A stretch of DNA of 64,000 bases from IDS-8 sp964607425. GTDB lineage: Bacteria; Pseudomonadota; Gammaproteobacteria; Steroidobacterales; Woeseiaceae. The DNA lies in contig CAZSKQ010000005.1 of NCBI GenBank assembly GCA_964607425.1, forward strand, positions 15,626 through 79,625. Direction: 5' to 3'. The position numbers and the translations under genes are program-made. Numbering within the stretch: the stretch's first letter is position 1; each line of letters begins with the position of its first letter. Below are positions 15,756 to 25,496 of the stretch, in pieces. The notes under the pieces were generated by a model. The model made no database searches and was not told the origin of the DNA. It saw only the letters and a program-made list of their open reading frames with translations.

Positions 15756-16952
15756 TTGGGAGCGCCGCTCGAGGGCATCAGAGTGCTCGATCTCAGCCGG
15801 GTCCTGGCCGGTCCGTGGGCAACGCAGCTGCTCGCCGATTACGGTGCCGACATCATCAAGGTGGAGCGGCCGCGTAGCGGGGACGACACACGCGGCTGGG
15901 GACCGCCGTGGATGGGTGACGACGCCGCGTACTTTCATTCCGCGAACCGCAACAAGCGCTCCATTACCGTGGACCTCACGAAGGCCTCGGGACAGGAGAT
16001 CGTGCGCAAGCTGGCGGCGGCAAGCGACGTGCTCGTCGAAAACTTCCGGGTCGGCTCGCTCCTGCGATTCGGTCTCGATGCGGCGAGCCTCGCAAAAGTG
16101 CATCCGGGACTCGTCTACTGCTCCATCTCGGCGTACGGCCAAACCGGTGGAAAAGCCGGGGATCCGGGTTACGACGCCATGATCCAGGCCACGGCGGGAC
16201 TGATGAGCATTACCGGCGCACCGGACGAACAGGGCGGTGCGCCGCAGAAGGTCGGCGTCGCGATCGCCGACATCATGGCCGGCATGTACGCGGCAACGGC
16301 CATCCTCGCCGCGCTGCAGGCGCGGCAGCGCACCGGCCGCGGCCAGCACATCGATGTGCCGCTTTATGACAGCCAGGTCGCCTGGCTCGCGAACCAGGGC
16401 ATGAATTACCTCGCGAGCGGCGAAGCGCCGCGGCGCCTCGGCAACGCCCACCCGAATATCGTGCCGTACGAGACGTTCGCGACACGCGACGGTCACCTGA
16501 TGGTGGCGACCGGCAACGAACGGCAGTTCCGCGATCTCATGGAGTGCCTCGGTTGCGCCGCCCTCGCGGACGATGCCCGCTTCGCCACCAATGCCGCGCG
16601 GGTCGAGAACAGGCGGGAGCTCGTCCGCATCCTCGCCGAACGTTTCCGCGAGCGCACGACCTCCGAGTGGGCGCGGTTGCTGCTGGCGAAACGCATCCCG
16701 GCGGGCCCGATCAACGACCTCGCCGAGGTGTTCACGAACGCGCAGGCGGAGGAACGCCGGCTCGTGCGCCGCCTGCGTCGGCCCGGCGGGAGCGAGGTCC
16801 CGACCATCGCGAACCCGGTGCACTTTTCCGCGACCCCGGTGCGCTATGCCGCGGCGCCGCCGGAGCTCGGCCAGCACACGGACGAAGTGCTGGGCGAGCT
16901 CGGATTCAGCCCCACGGAGATCGCGGCACTGCGCAAGGAAGGAGCCATCTGA
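15756..16952 (+). CDS. Class III (CaiB/BaiF family) CoA-transferase
   Basis: A 398-residue family III CoA-transferase that moves CoA between carboxylic acids. Signatures are GIRVLDLSRVLAGPWATQLL at the start, VKVERP-like IIKVERPRSGDDTRGWGPP, the catalytic Asp in GDPGYDAMIQATAGLMSITG, and the C-terminal RIPAGPINDL. The TTG at 15756 is chosen because AGAAGGA lies nine bases upstream and the family starts here; an ATG at 15714 has no ribosome site. Frames starting near 15678 would begin inside the terminator. The substrate is unknown. The nuclease gene follows two bases after the stop. Confidence 0.87.
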   Translation: MGAPLEGIRVLDLSRVLAGPWATQLLADYGADIIKVERPRSGDDTRGWGPPWMGDDAAYFHSANRNKRSITVDLTKASGQEIVRKLAAASDVLVENFRVGSLLRFGLDAASLAKVHPGLVYCSISAYGQTGGKAGDPGYDAMIQATAGLMSITGAPDEQGGAPQKVGVAIADIMAGMYAATAILAALQARQRTGRGQHIDVPLYDSQVAWLANQGMNYLASGEAPRRLGNAHPNIVPYETFATRDGHLMVATGNERQFRDLMECLGCAALADDARFATNAARVENRRELVRILAERFRERTTSEWARLLLAKRIPAGPINDLAEVFTNAQAEERRLVRRLRRPGGSEVPTIANPVHFSATPVRYAAAPPELGQHTDEVLGELGFSPTEIAALRKEGAI

Positions 16953-16954
16953 CG

Positions 16955-19588
16955 GTGCCGCCCGGGGGCGGACAGGTGCCGGCGTATCGGTGGCTGACGG
17001 AGGCGGTGGACGCCGGTGCGGAAATCGTCACCGCGAGCCGCCGCCTGGCGCGTGAGCTGCGGCGCGTGCACGACGCCCGGCAGCTGGAGCAGGGGTTCAC
17101 GGCCTGGCGGACCCCGCGCATCCTGTCCTGGGAAGCCTGGCTGAATGCCTTCGTCGACTCCGCGGATGCGGGCGCCGGTTTCCCGCGGCGTTTGCACCCG
17201 CAGGCTTCAGCGATCCTGTGGGAACGCTGCATCGCGGGCGCGGCCGATGTGCAGGTACTCGATCATGGGGCCCTCGTGCGCCAGTCGCGCCAGGCCTGGC
17301 AACGCATCAACGATTGGCGCGTGCCCCTGGCCGATCTCAGGCACCACGCCGCCAACGACGACGAGAAGCTGTTTGCCTCCGCGGCCGATGCTTACCGGCG
17401 CCTGCTCGACCGCCACGGCTGGATCGATGGCGCACTCTTGCCGGAATTCGTCGCTGCAAGGTTACGAACCGGGGCTCTCGAGGTGCCCGCGCGCGTGGTG
17501 CTCGCGGGCTTCGATCGCCTCACCCCGGCCGCCGAAGCGCTGGCCGCGGCGCTCGAAACGCGCGGCTGCCGCCTGTCGCTGGCACCGCCGCCCGCGCATG
17601 GCGCGGCACCGCGAATCGTCTCCTGCGCGGACGCCGACGCCGAGCTGCGCGCGGCGGGCGCCTGGGCGCGCGCGCAACTGGCAAGCCACCCCGAGGCCCG
17701 GATCGCGATCGTGTACCCGGGCCTCGAGCAGCACGCGGCCCGTGCCGAGCGGCTGGTGCGCGAAGGGCTCGCGCCGGGCTGGCAGCAGGGCGGCCGGGAG
17801 TACGCCGCCGCCGTGCAGGTCTCCTACGGCCGCAAGCTCATCGATTACCCGCTGGTGGCCATCGCGATCGGCTGGCTGCAGTGGGCCAGGCGCGGCCTGT
17901 CATCCGGCGAGGTCAGTTTGCTGTTGCGCACACCCCTGGCCGGCGGTGGCGCGATCGGCGGGTGCAGCCGCCTGGAGCTCGCGCTGCGGCGCCTGCCGGA
18001 TCGGCGCTGGAGCCCGGCGAGCCTCGCCGGTGCCTTGCGCGGCGCCGACGAGAGCGCCGAGGCGCTCGCATGGCTCGCGCGGGCCGACAGCGTCGCGCAG
18101 GCGGGCTTCGGCGATGCCGAACCGGCCTCGCCGGCGAGCTGGGCGGCCCGCATACACGCGTTCCTCGACCGCATCGGCTGGCCGGGAGAGCAGGCGTGGG
18201 ACAGCGCGGAGTTCCAGCTCGTCAATCGCTGGCGCGAGCTCCTGAACGAGTTCTCCCGGATCGAACCGGTGCGGCCGCGGCTCAAGTACGGCGAGGCGCT
18301 CGCGCGCCTGCTGCAGGCCGGGGCCGAGGTCGTGTGGCAGCCGGAAAGCGCGCCGGGGGTCGTGCAGCTGCTGGGCACGCTGGAGGCGGCGGGGCTGGAA
18401 TTCGATCACGTCAGGGTCGGCAACCTGCACGCGCTGCAGTGGCCCCCGCCGGCGCACCCGTTGCCGCTCGTGTCGCGGGCCCTGCAGCGGCAGGCCGGTA
18501 TGCCCGATGCCACGCCGGCGGACACGCTCGCTTTTGCGCAGCGGACGCTTGCGCGGCTCGCTGGCAGCGCCCCGCATGTGGTGCTGAGCTGGCCGCGTGC
18601 CGATCGCGAATCGGAGCTCGGCCCCAGTCCCTTGCTGGCGGCTTACGCGGCAGCCGATGCCGCTGACGTTCCCGATCCGGGTTGGTATGCCGCCTCGCTG
18701 GCGGGCAGCGGCACAACGGCCCGCATCGCCGCCGACCCGGTGCCGCGCGTGCAGCCGGACGAGCGCGTGCTCGGCGGGGCGTACACGGTGCAGCGCCAGG
18801 TCACCGATCCCTTCAGCGCGTTCGCCTGCGGCCGGCTGGGGGTGAGCGAGTTGCCGCTCATGCAGCCGGGCCTGTCCGCGATGCTGGGGGGCAGCATCGT
18901 GCACGCGGCGCTTTACGAATTGTTGAAATCGCGGCCCACGTCGAGCGAGCTCCGGGGCTGGATCGCGGAGGGCTCACTGGCAGCGCGGGTCGCGGCCGCG
19001 GTCGATGCGGCGCTCGCGCCTCACGAGCGGCAGGCGGACGGGGTCCTGCGCCGCCTGCTGGCTTTGGAGCGGCGCCGGCTCAATCCTGTCCTGCTGGACT
19101 TCGTCACGCGCGAAAGCAGGCGTGCGCCGTTCGCCGTGGAAAGCGTCGAAACGACCCGGGTTCTCCTTGCGCACGGCGTGCGCCTGGAGCTGCGCGTGGA
19201 CCGGATCGACCGCCTGGCGGATGGCTCGCTGCTGGTCATCGACTACAAGACCGGTGCCGTCAAGTCGCTGCTGGACCGGAACGGCCAGCCGAAAGACGTG
19301 CAACTCGTCGTTTATGCCGCCGCCCTCGACCGGGATGTCGCCGCCCTCGTGTTGGTGAATCTCGCGGGCAGCGGCATCCGCTACCGGGGCATCGGCCGCG
19401 ATGCCGAATGGGGTGGTTTGGACCCGGCGGAGTGGCGGCGCCGGCTGGAGGAGTGGCAAGCGATCGTGGACGATGCGCTCGAGCGCTTCGCGGCCGGGGA
19501 CGTGCGCGTAAACGTCAGCCGCGGGAGCGACGCCGGCCGCCCGCTCGCCCTCATGAGCCGCGTCGAGGAATTGAAGCGTGAGCTGTGA
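16955..19588 (+). CDS. AddB-like PD-(D/E)XK nuclease, probable DNA repair protein
   Basis: An 877-residue protein of the helicase-nuclease type used in double-strand break repair. The N-terminal region is an eroded helicase fold with no Walker A lysine. The C-terminal nuclease domain (about 620-860) has GGSIVHAALYELL, LRVDRIDR, LLVIDYKTG (Asp and Lys of the active site) and the QLVVYAAAL motif. The Cys ligands of the AddB iron-sulfur cluster are not seen: only one Cys (ACGRL) lies before the nuclease and none after. GTG at 16955 follows the preceding stop by two bases, with AAGGAAGGAG upstream. It overlaps the next gene by 11 bases, so the two products probably form one complex. It fits the proteobacterial family named probable DNA repair protein. 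Confidence 0.85.
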   Translation: MPPGGGQVPAYRWLTEAVDAGAEIVTASRRLARELRRVHDARQLEQGFTAWRTPRILSWEAWLNAFVDSADAGAGFPRRLHPQASAILWERCIAGAADVQVLDHGALVRQSRQAWQRINDWRVPLADLRHHAANDDEKLFASAADAYRRLLDRHGWIDGALLPEFVAARLRTGALEVPARVVLAGFDRLTPAAEALAAALETRGCRLSLAPPPAHGAAPRIVSCADADAELRAAGAWARAQLASHPEARIAIVYPGLEQHAARAERLVREGLAPGWQQGGREYAAAVQVSYGRKLIDYPLVAIAIGWLQWARRGLSSGEVSLLLRTPLAGGGAIGGCSRLELALRRLPDRRWSPASLAGALRGADESAEALAWLARADSVAQAGFGDAEPASPASWAARIHAFLDRIGWPGEQAWDSAEFQLVNRWRELLNEFSRIEPVRPRLKYGEALARLLQAGAEVVWQPESAPGVVQLLGTLEAAGLEFDHVRVGNLHALQWPPPAHPLPLVSRALQRQAGMPDATPADTLAFAQRTLARLAGSAPHVVLSWPRADRESELGPSPLLAAYAAADAADVPDPGWYAASLAGSGTTARIAADPVPRVQPDERVLGGAYTVQRQVTDPFSAFACGRLGVSELPLMQPGLSAMLGGSIVHAALYELLKSRPTSSELRGWIAEGSLAARVAAAVDAALAPHERQADGVLRRLLALERRRLNPVLLDFVTRESRRAPFAVESVETTRVLLAHGVRLELRVDRIDRLADGSLLVIDYKTGAVKSLLDRNGQPKDVQLVVYAAALDRDVAALVLVNLAGSGIRYRGIGRDAEWGGLDPAEWRRRLEEWQAIVDDALERFAAGDVRVNVSRGSDAGRPLALMSRVEELKREL

Positions 19589-22500
19589 CGCGCGGCTTGA
19601 GGAGGATCGCCGCGCGCGCGCGGCGGCGCTCGACGTCGCGCGCTCGTTCATCGTGCAGGCGCCTGCCGGATCGGGCAAGACGGAACTTTTGATCCAGCGG
19701 TATCTCACGCTGCTTGCGACCGTCGACGAGCCCGAGGAAGTGATTGCCATCACCTTCACGAAAAAAGCGGCGCAGGAGATGCAGCTACGCGTGGCGGCCG
19801 CGCTGGCGCGCGCGGCAGGCGGGGTGCCGCCGGACGAAGACCATCACCGGACGACGTTCGAAGCCGCGCGCCGGGCGCTGGAACGCGGCTCACAGCGCGG
19901 CTGGGAGCTGGTGCAGTCGCCGCGCCGCATGCGCATCCAGACGCTCGATGCCCTGAACGCGAGCATTGCGCGCTCGCTGCCGTTCAGCTCGGGCCTCGGC
20001 GGCACCGCGGGCGTGTTGCCCGACGAAGAGCTGGAGCGCTTTTATCGGGCGGCGGGTGCGGCCACGCTCGACTGGCTGCTGGTCGAGGGGGAGGAATCCG
20101 CGGCCGTCGAACAACTGCTCCTGCACCTCGACAACAACAGCGGCGCGTTCATCGCGCACCTGGCCGGTATGCTCGGGACACGCGACCAGTGGCTGCCGCT
20201 GGTGGGCGCGGGGCTCGCGCCGGGCGCGGGCGCCGAGAGCGTGCGCCGGGCGCTGGAAGCCAACATCGCCGAGCTCATCGAGGCACACCTGCGCAAGCTG
20301 CGCAGCCTGTTTCCGCCGGCGTGCATTCCGCGGCTGCTCCGCCTCGCGCATTACGCCGCCGGGAACCGCGACGCGCGCGAGGCCGGGCTGGCCGGTCCGG
20401 CGACGGCGCTGCCCCCGGCGGAGGCGGAGCGGGCGGAGGACTGGCGCGCACTGGCGGACCTGCTGCTGACGCAGGCCGGCAACTTCCGCAAGTCCGTGAA
20501 CGGCGGCAACGGGTTTCCGCCGCGGGACGACGGGCAGAAGCAGGAAATGCTCGAGCTGCTCGAGCTGCTGGCGCCACACGCCGAGCTCGCCGCCGCGCTG
20601 CACCGGGTTCGCGGCTTGCCCCCCGCGCGCTACACCGACGAGCAATGGTCGGTGCTGCTCGCCTTGTTCCGCTTGCTGCCGCTTGCCGTGGGCGAGCTGC
20701 GGCGCCTTTTTACCGAGCGCGGCGTCACGGACTACATCGAGGTCGCGCTGGCCGCCGACCGCGCGCTCGGCAGCGCGGACGAGCCCGGCGAGATCGCGCT
20801 GCTGCTCGACTACGGTGTGCGCCACCTGCTGATCGACGAGATGCAGGACACCTCGATCGCGCAGTACCGCCTGCTCGAGAAATTGGTGGCGGGCTGGCAG
20901 CCGGGTGACGGGCGCACACTGTTTTGCGTTGGCGACCCGATGCAGTCGATCTACCGCTTCCGCAATGCCGAGGTCGGGCAGTTCCTGCTGGCGCGCGAAG
21001 CAGGCATTGGTGGCGTTGCACTGGAGTCGTTGGTACTGAGCCGCAACTTTCGCTCTTGCGGGGAACTGGTGGAGTGGTTCAACCGCGTGTTCGAGACTAC
21101 GTTGCCGGCCGCCGACGACATCACGGGCGGTGCCATCGCCTATTCGGCATCGGTCGCGGGCGCCGAGCGTCCGCAGGGAGAATGCCGGGTGCACGCCGTG
21201 CTGGGGGCCGACGCGGACGACGAAGCCGAGCGCGGCGCGGCCGTCATCCGGCGGTGCCTCGCCGCCGGCGCGGCCGATGAGAGCGTGGCGGTGCTGGTGC
21301 GCAGCCGCACGCACCTGCCGTTGCTGCTGCAGAAGCTGCGCGCACTTTGCATCGGGTACCAGGCCGTCGAAATCGACCGCCTCACCGACCTGCCCGAGAT
21401 CATCGAGCTGCTCGCATTGACGCGCGCGCTGTGCCACCCGGGCGATCGCATCGCGTGGCTCGGGCTGCTGCGCGGACCGTGGGCTGGCCTGACGTGGAAC
21501 GACTTGCACACGCTGGTACGCAACGATCGCCGGCGCACGGTCTGGGAGCTGCTGCACGACGAAGTACGCACCGCCGCGCTGCCGCCGGCGACGAATGCAC
21601 GCCTGGCAGCGGTAGTGCAGGCGCTCGCGCCTTTCCTCGCGGGCCACGGCACGCGTTCACTGCGCGAGACGGTCGAACGTGCGTGGTTTGCGTTGCGCGG
21701 CCCGCTGCTGCTCGCGTCGGAGGAGCAGGCGGACAATGCCTACCGCTTCTTCGACGTGTTGGAGCGTCTCGAGACCGCGGGTACGCTGCCCGAAGTCGCG
21801 GAGCTCGAAGCGATGCTCGACGAGCAGCGTACGTCGACAGGATCGGGGCACGATGCGCGCGTGCAGGTCATGACGATGCACAAGGCGAAAGGCCTCGAGT
21901 TCGATCACGTAGTGCTGTACGGGCTAGGGCGGCGTCCGCGCGGCAGCGCGAAACCCGTGTTGAGCTGGCGGGCCGTTCCCGGCCGTGACGGGCATGACGG
22001 CCTGCTCATCAGCCCGATCGGCCCGCGTGCGGAGATTGACGGGGATCCGCTGCATTCATGGATCGAAGCGGCGGGCCGCGACAAGGATCGCCTGGAGCAG
22101 GATCGACTGCTGTACGTCGCCTGCACGCGGGCGCGCCAATCGCTGCACCTCGTCGGGCACGTGGGGCTGTCCGCCGACGGCGAACGCCTGAACGCGCCGC
22201 CGCGCACGGCACTGCTCTCCGGGATCTGGCCCTCGCTCCGCGCCGAGTACGATGCGGCATTCGCCGCGCGCGCCGCCGGCGAGGCCCAGCCTCCCGCGCG
22301 CACGGCTCCCGTGTTCCGCCAGCCGCTGCTGCGCCGGCTGGCGGACGAGGCGGCGTTGCCGCCGCCGCCGGTGCTGCCGGGCGCGAGCGCCGGGGACCGG
22401 GCGGCCGCCGGGGACACGCCCCGGCCCGTCCAGTTTTACTGGGTGGGCGCGATCTCGCGCCACGCGGGCACCATTGCCCACCGCTGGCTGCAACGGATGG

Positions 22501-22958
22501 CCGGCGGCCGCGCGCCGCTGGCCGCCACGGCCGCGGACCTGCTGCCGGCGAGCCGCCGCTGGGCCGCGGACCTCGGGGTACCCGCGGCTGACGTCGACGC
22601 CGTGTGCGAACGCGTGCAGGCAGCCGTCGCGCGGATCCTCGCCGACGAGCGCGGCCGCTGGCTGCTCACCGGCGAAGGCCACGCGGAGCTGGCGGTGACG
22701 GGCCTGTGGCAGGGCCGCGCTACATCAATCGTCATCGATCGCGTGCGCATCGCCGATGACGGCGTGCACTGGATCGTCGACTACAAGACCAGCTCGCACG
22801 AAGGTGGCGACCTCGAAGGCTTCCTCGAGCAGGAGCAAGCACGCTATCGGCCGCAGCTCGCACAGTACGCGGCCATCTATCGCGAGCTCACGAATGCGCC
22901 GGTGCGCACGGCGCTCTACTTCCCCCTGCTGCAGCAATTCGTTGAAGTCCGTTTGTAG
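19578..22958 (+). CDS. AddA-like UvrD-family helicase with C-terminal nuclease
   Basis: A 1126-residue superfamily 1A helicase-nuclease. Walker A is QAPAGSGKTE near residue 30, motif Ia AITFTKKAAQEM, Walker B LIDEMQDTS, motif III VGDPMQSIYRFRNAEV, motif V MTMHKAKGLEFDHVV, and motif VI LLYVACTRARQSLHLV. The C-terminal PD-(D/E)XK domain has IVDYKTSS and QLAQYAAIY. It unwinds and resects DNA ends, presumably with the preceding AddB-like protein (11-base overlap). This pair replaces RecBCD in many proteobacteria. Its TAG stop lies in a REP-like palindrome shared with gspN on the other strand. Confidence 0.9.
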   Translation: MSCDARLEEDRRARAAALDVARSFIVQAPAGSGKTELLIQRYLTLLATVDEPEEVIAITFTKKAAQEMQLRVAAALARAAGGVPPDEDHHRTTFEAARRALERGSQRGWELVQSPRRMRIQTLDALNASIARSLPFSSGLGGTAGVLPDEELERFYRAAGAATLDWLLVEGEESAAVEQLLLHLDNNSGAFIAHLAGMLGTRDQWLPLVGAGLAPGAGAESVRRALEANIAELIEAHLRKLRSLFPPACIPRLLRLAHYAAGNRDAREAGLAGPATALPPAEAERAEDWRALADLLLTQAGNFRKSVNGGNGFPPRDDGQKQEMLELLELLAPHAELAAALHRVRGLPPARYTDEQWSVLLALFRLLPLAVGELRRLFTERGVTDYIEVALAADRALGSADEPGEIALLLDYGVRHLLIDEMQDTSIAQYRLLEKLVAGWQPGDGRTLFCVGDPMQSIYRFRNAEVGQFLLAREAGIGGVALESLVLSRNFRSCGELVEWFNRVFETTLPAADDITGGAIAYSASVAGAERPQGECRVHAVLGADADDEAERGAAVIRRCLAAGAADESVAVLVRSRTHLPLLLQKLRALCIGYQAVEIDRLTDLPEIIELLALTRALCHPGDRIAWLGLLRGPWAGLTWNDLHTLVRNDRRRTVWELLHDEVRTAALPPATNARLAAVVQALAPFLAGHGTRSLRETVERAWFALRGPLLLASEEQADNAYRFFDVLERLETAGTLPEVAELEAMLDEQRTSTGSGHDARVQVMTMHKAKGLEFDHVVLYGLGRRPRGSAKPVLSWRAVPGRDGHDGLLISPIGPRAEIDGDPLHSWIEAAGRDKDRLEQDRLLYVACTRARQSLHLVGHVGLSADGERLNAPPRTALLSGIWPSLRAEYDAAFAARAAGEAQPPARTAPVFRQPLLRRLADEAALPPPPVLPGASAGDRAAAGDTPRPVQFYWVGAISRHAGTIAHRWLQRMAGGRAPLAATAADLLPASRRWAADLGVPAADVDAVCERVQAAVARILADERGRWLLTGEGHAELAVTGLWQGRATSIVIDRVRIADDGVHWIVDYKTSSHEGGDLEGFLEQEQARYRPQLAQYAAIYRELTNAPVRTALYFPLLQQFVEVRL

Positions 22959-22980
22959 AAGCCCGCGCGGCGGCTCCTAC
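22955..22980. repeat. REP-like palindrome giving the stop codons of two convergent genes
   Basis: A 26-base palindrome, GTAGAAGCC at one end and GGCTCCTAC at the other with one mismatch, joined by a CG-rich centre. The TAG of the AddA-like gene (22956-22958) and the TAG of gspN (22977-22979, minus strand) are its two heads. Confidence 0.8.
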
Positions 22981-23708
22981 AACGCGCCCTCGAAGCGGAA
23001 AGTGCGCATGCCCTCCGCGTCGGGCTCGCCAAGTAATTGCAGCTGCTGCACGACCTCGGCCGGTGTCTCGTTGGTGGTGCGCACGCGGCCCGACAGGAGG
23101 TAGCTCCGGTCGGGCTGCAGCTCGAGCGTGCCGGCCAGTTCGAGCACGCCGGCCATGTCTTCGAAGCGGGCGGTCACGACGTTTTCCACTGTTTCGAAGG
23201 CGGCGCGGTAATCGCCGAGCGGCACGGGTGCGAGCATGGGCACGGCGAGATCGTGCACCTCGGCTGTTCCGGTCGCCCGCAGGGGCCAGCCGTCGACCAC
23301 GACCAGGGTTTCGAACTGCAGATCGATTTGCCCCGCCGCGCCCACGAGCGCGCCGCCTAGGGCCGCAAGCGATACGCCGGCGCGCAGGTTCGCCAGGTGC
23401 ACGGAGCCTCCGGGTGCCAGCGCGACCTCGCTTTCCAGGGAACCGCCGGCCGGTTCGGCCGAGACGGCATAGCCGGCTTTGCCGGTCAGGAGCGCCGTTG
23501 GGCGAAAGCGCCAGCTGAGGTTGCCGGCATAGAAGCCGCCGAAGGTGCCTGCCGCGGCGGAGCCGCGCCACACCGTGCCCGAGATCCCGGACAGGCGCAC
23601 CGTGTCGGGCATGAACCATTGGTAGGCGACACGGGCGGGGAACAGCAGCACCAGGCCGGCGAGGAATACCAGGGCGCCGGTGAGGACCAGGCGGGTGCGG
23701 CGTTGCAT
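22977..23708 (-). CDS. gspN: Type II secretion system protein N
   Basis: A 243-residue inner-membrane protein: one N-terminal transmembrane helix (about 8-28) and a periplasmic beta-rich domain with ISGTVWRGSAAAG and LSWRFRPTALL, typical of GspN. It is the last gene of the gsp operon, 31 bases after gspM. Its stop codon is part of a REP-like palindrome, and the AddA-like gene converges on it from the other side. GspN is present only in some T2SS and its role is not well defined. The ATG at 23708 fits the family; the longer upstream frame overlaps gspM. Confidence 0.82.
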   Translation of the reverse strand: MQRRTRLVLTGALVFLAGLVLLFPARVAYQWFMPDTVRLSGISGTVWRGSAAAGTFGGFYAGNLSWRFRPTALLTGKAGYAVSAEPAGGSLESEVALAPGGSVHLANLRAGVSLAALGGALVGAAGQIDLQFETLVVVDGWPLRATGTAEVHDLAVPMLAPVPLGDYRAAFETVENVVTARFEDMAGVLELAGTLELQPDRSYLLSGRVRTTNETPAEVVQQLQLLGEPDAEGMRTFRFEGAL

Positions 23709-23739
23709 CAGGAAGCGAACCTTGTGGCGCTGCTCACCA

Positions 23740-24222
23740 TCAGCGCTCCAGGATGAGCGTGGCGTTGACCCGGCCGGCAGCGTCCCGTGCCGTGGTCGAG
23801 AAGCTGCCGGATTGCACGTGCAGGCCGTAATCCTGCGCGAGATCGCCCAGCCAGAGCACGAGGTCGTCGAACGCGACGCCCTCGAATTCCAGCCGTATCC
23901 CGTTCCCGGGGGTCGGCGAGCTGCGTTGCAGCGAGCTGTAGAGATCACGGCTGCGCAGCGTGTCGTCCACGATCACGACCAGCGACTGGTTGAGGCCCGC
24001 CGGTGCGCCGCGGCCGTTTGCCGCCGCCTGCAGGTCGCCGCGCATCGCGCGCAGGTCGGCCAGTGCGTCTTGCCAGGTCTGGACGCCCCGGGCCGCGCTC
24101 TCCTGGCCGCGGTCCAGCGGCATCCAGATCGCCAGGTAGAAGATCGCGAGCACGAGGGCGGCCGCCGCCGCGGCCACGAACAGCCGCTCGCGCTGCTGCA
24201 GCGATTCGAACCAGTCCCTCAT
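23740..24222 (-). CDS. gspM: Type II secretion system protein M
   Basis: A 160-residue bitopic membrane protein: short cytosolic MRDWFESLQQRERLF, one transmembrane helix (about 15-35), and a ferredoxin-like periplasmic domain with SLQRSSPTPGNG and RLEFEGVAFDDLVLWL, the pattern that marks GspM. It forms the inner-membrane platform with GspL. Its start overlaps the gspL end by four bases. Confidence 0.9.
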   Translation of the reverse strand: MRDWFESLQQRERLFVAAAAAALVLAIFYLAIWMPLDRGQESAARGVQTWQDALADLRAMRGDLQAAANGRGAPAGLNQSLVVIVDDTLRSRDLYSSLQRSSPTPGNGIRLEFEGVAFDDLVLWLGDLAQDYGLHVQSGSFSTTARDAAGRVNATLILER

Positions 24223-25496
24223 GCGCCGCTCTCCCGGATCTGGATCTGGCTGCTGACCCGTTCGCCCTGCTGGTTCGTGCCCTGGATTGACGCCGTGAAG
24301 CGCCCGCTCTCCCGGATCATGCGCTGGATGTTGTCGAGCGTCGCGACGTCCGGCGCCGATACGCGGATGTCGGTGACGCCGCTGCGGTAGCTGAGCGCCT
24401 CGATCCGGGCTTCCGCGTTCGCGTCCAGGGCCCGCCCGACCTGCTCCAGCGACTGCAGGAAGACCTGCGGCGTCTCGGTGCGCCCGGTGCGCGCGCGCAG
24501 CGACGAGAGCAGTGCGGCCGGGTCCTGGTTCTGGATCGCGGATGCCCCCGGCACCGCTTCCCGGTATTCCGCGACGAACTGCTCGCGTAGTGCCGCTTCC
24601 TGCTGGTTCAGCACGTACAGGTTGGCTGCCTTGCCCAGCAGCCCGACGCCGACCAGCGCCAGCAGCAGCATCGCCGCCACCTTCCAGCGCCTGAGCAACC
24701 CGGCGTATTCGGCCTTATCGGCGTAATCGCCCTGCAGCAGGTTGATTCCGGCACCGCTCGCGACGGTTACCGCCAGCCGCGGCAACACCCCGTCCGGCAG
24801 CAGGTTGATGTCGAGGCTCTCGAGTTCCTCGCGCATGGCGATCCAGTCGTGGCGATATCGCTCGTCGTCGCCCGGCCGGCAATAGACGATGGCGTGCCGC
24901 GGCAGTGACGGCGCGGCGCCGCCGCCGTCGTCTGCTGTCTCGTCGTCGTCGAGCGCACCGATGGCCGCCAGCGCCTCGGCCGGCGTGACCCCCTGCATCA
25001 CGAGCTCGACCTCCGCGCCGTCGTTCACCATGACTTCCTGCTCCGCGACCAGCAGGCTGATCGTGCCGGGGAGCCGTGCGAGGCCGTGATTCTCCGGGAT
25101 CATGGCCGCGGGTCTGAGCCCGGCCTCCGCCAGGCGCCGCTGCCATTCGTCCAGCGTTTCGCGGCTGACGATCGAGACCGGGACGCGGCCGCTTTCGCGC
25201 CGGGTGCCGGCGGCGAAGTGCAGCTGGTCGACATCTTCCGCGAGGAATTCCTCGAAAGCGTAGGGGAGGGCGGCCTGCAGGCGCGCACCGCCCTTGACCG
25301 GCACGTCCGCGCTGGCGGTCAGCACCTCGGTGCCCGGCACGAGAACGATGACCCTGCGCTCGCCTGCCGCGGCCGCCGCATCCGCCAGCGAACCGGCAAC
25401 GGGGGCGCCAAGACGCGTGCCGCTGGAGTCGACCGCCATCCAGCTCGCGGGCGCGTCCGCGTCCGCCGGCATTCGGATAACCAGGATCTCCGCCAT
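24219..25496 (-). CDS. gspL: Type II secretion system protein L
   Basis: A 425-residue platform protein. The N-terminal actin-like cytoplasmic domain (about 1-250) contains LVPGTEVLTASADVPVKGG and ALPYAFEEFLAEDVDQLHFA, the GspL signature, and recruits the ATPase GspE, whose gene is not here. A transmembrane helix follows near 270-290 and then a periplasmic domain ending in ISSQIQIRE. It overlaps both neighbours by one to four bases. Confidence 0.92.
   Translation of the reverse strand: MAEILVIRMPADADAPASWMAVDSSGTRLGAPVAGSLADAAAAAGERRVIVLVPGTEVLTASADVPVKGGARLQAALPYAFEEFLAEDVDQLHFAAGTRRESGRVPVSIVSRETLDEWQRRLAEAGLRPAAMIPENHGLARLPGTISLLVAEQEVMVNDGAEVELVMQGVTPAEALAAIGALDDDETADDGGGAAPSLPRHAIVYCRPGDDERYRHDWIAMREELESLDINLLPDGVLPRLAVTVASGAGINLLQGDYADKAEYAGLLRRWKVAAMLLLALVGVGLLGKAANLYVLNQQEAALREQFVAEYREAVPGASAIQNQDPAALLSSLRARTGRTETPQVFLQSLEQVGRALDANAEARIEALSYRSGVTDIRVSAPDVATLDNIQRMIRESGRFTASIQGTNQQGERVSSQIQIRESGA

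Noticed and set aside
16544..16954. Extension of the AddB-like frame back into the CoA-transferase gene
   Set aside because: It lies wholly within another gene in a different frame; the GTG at 16955 has a ribosome site and fits the coupling.
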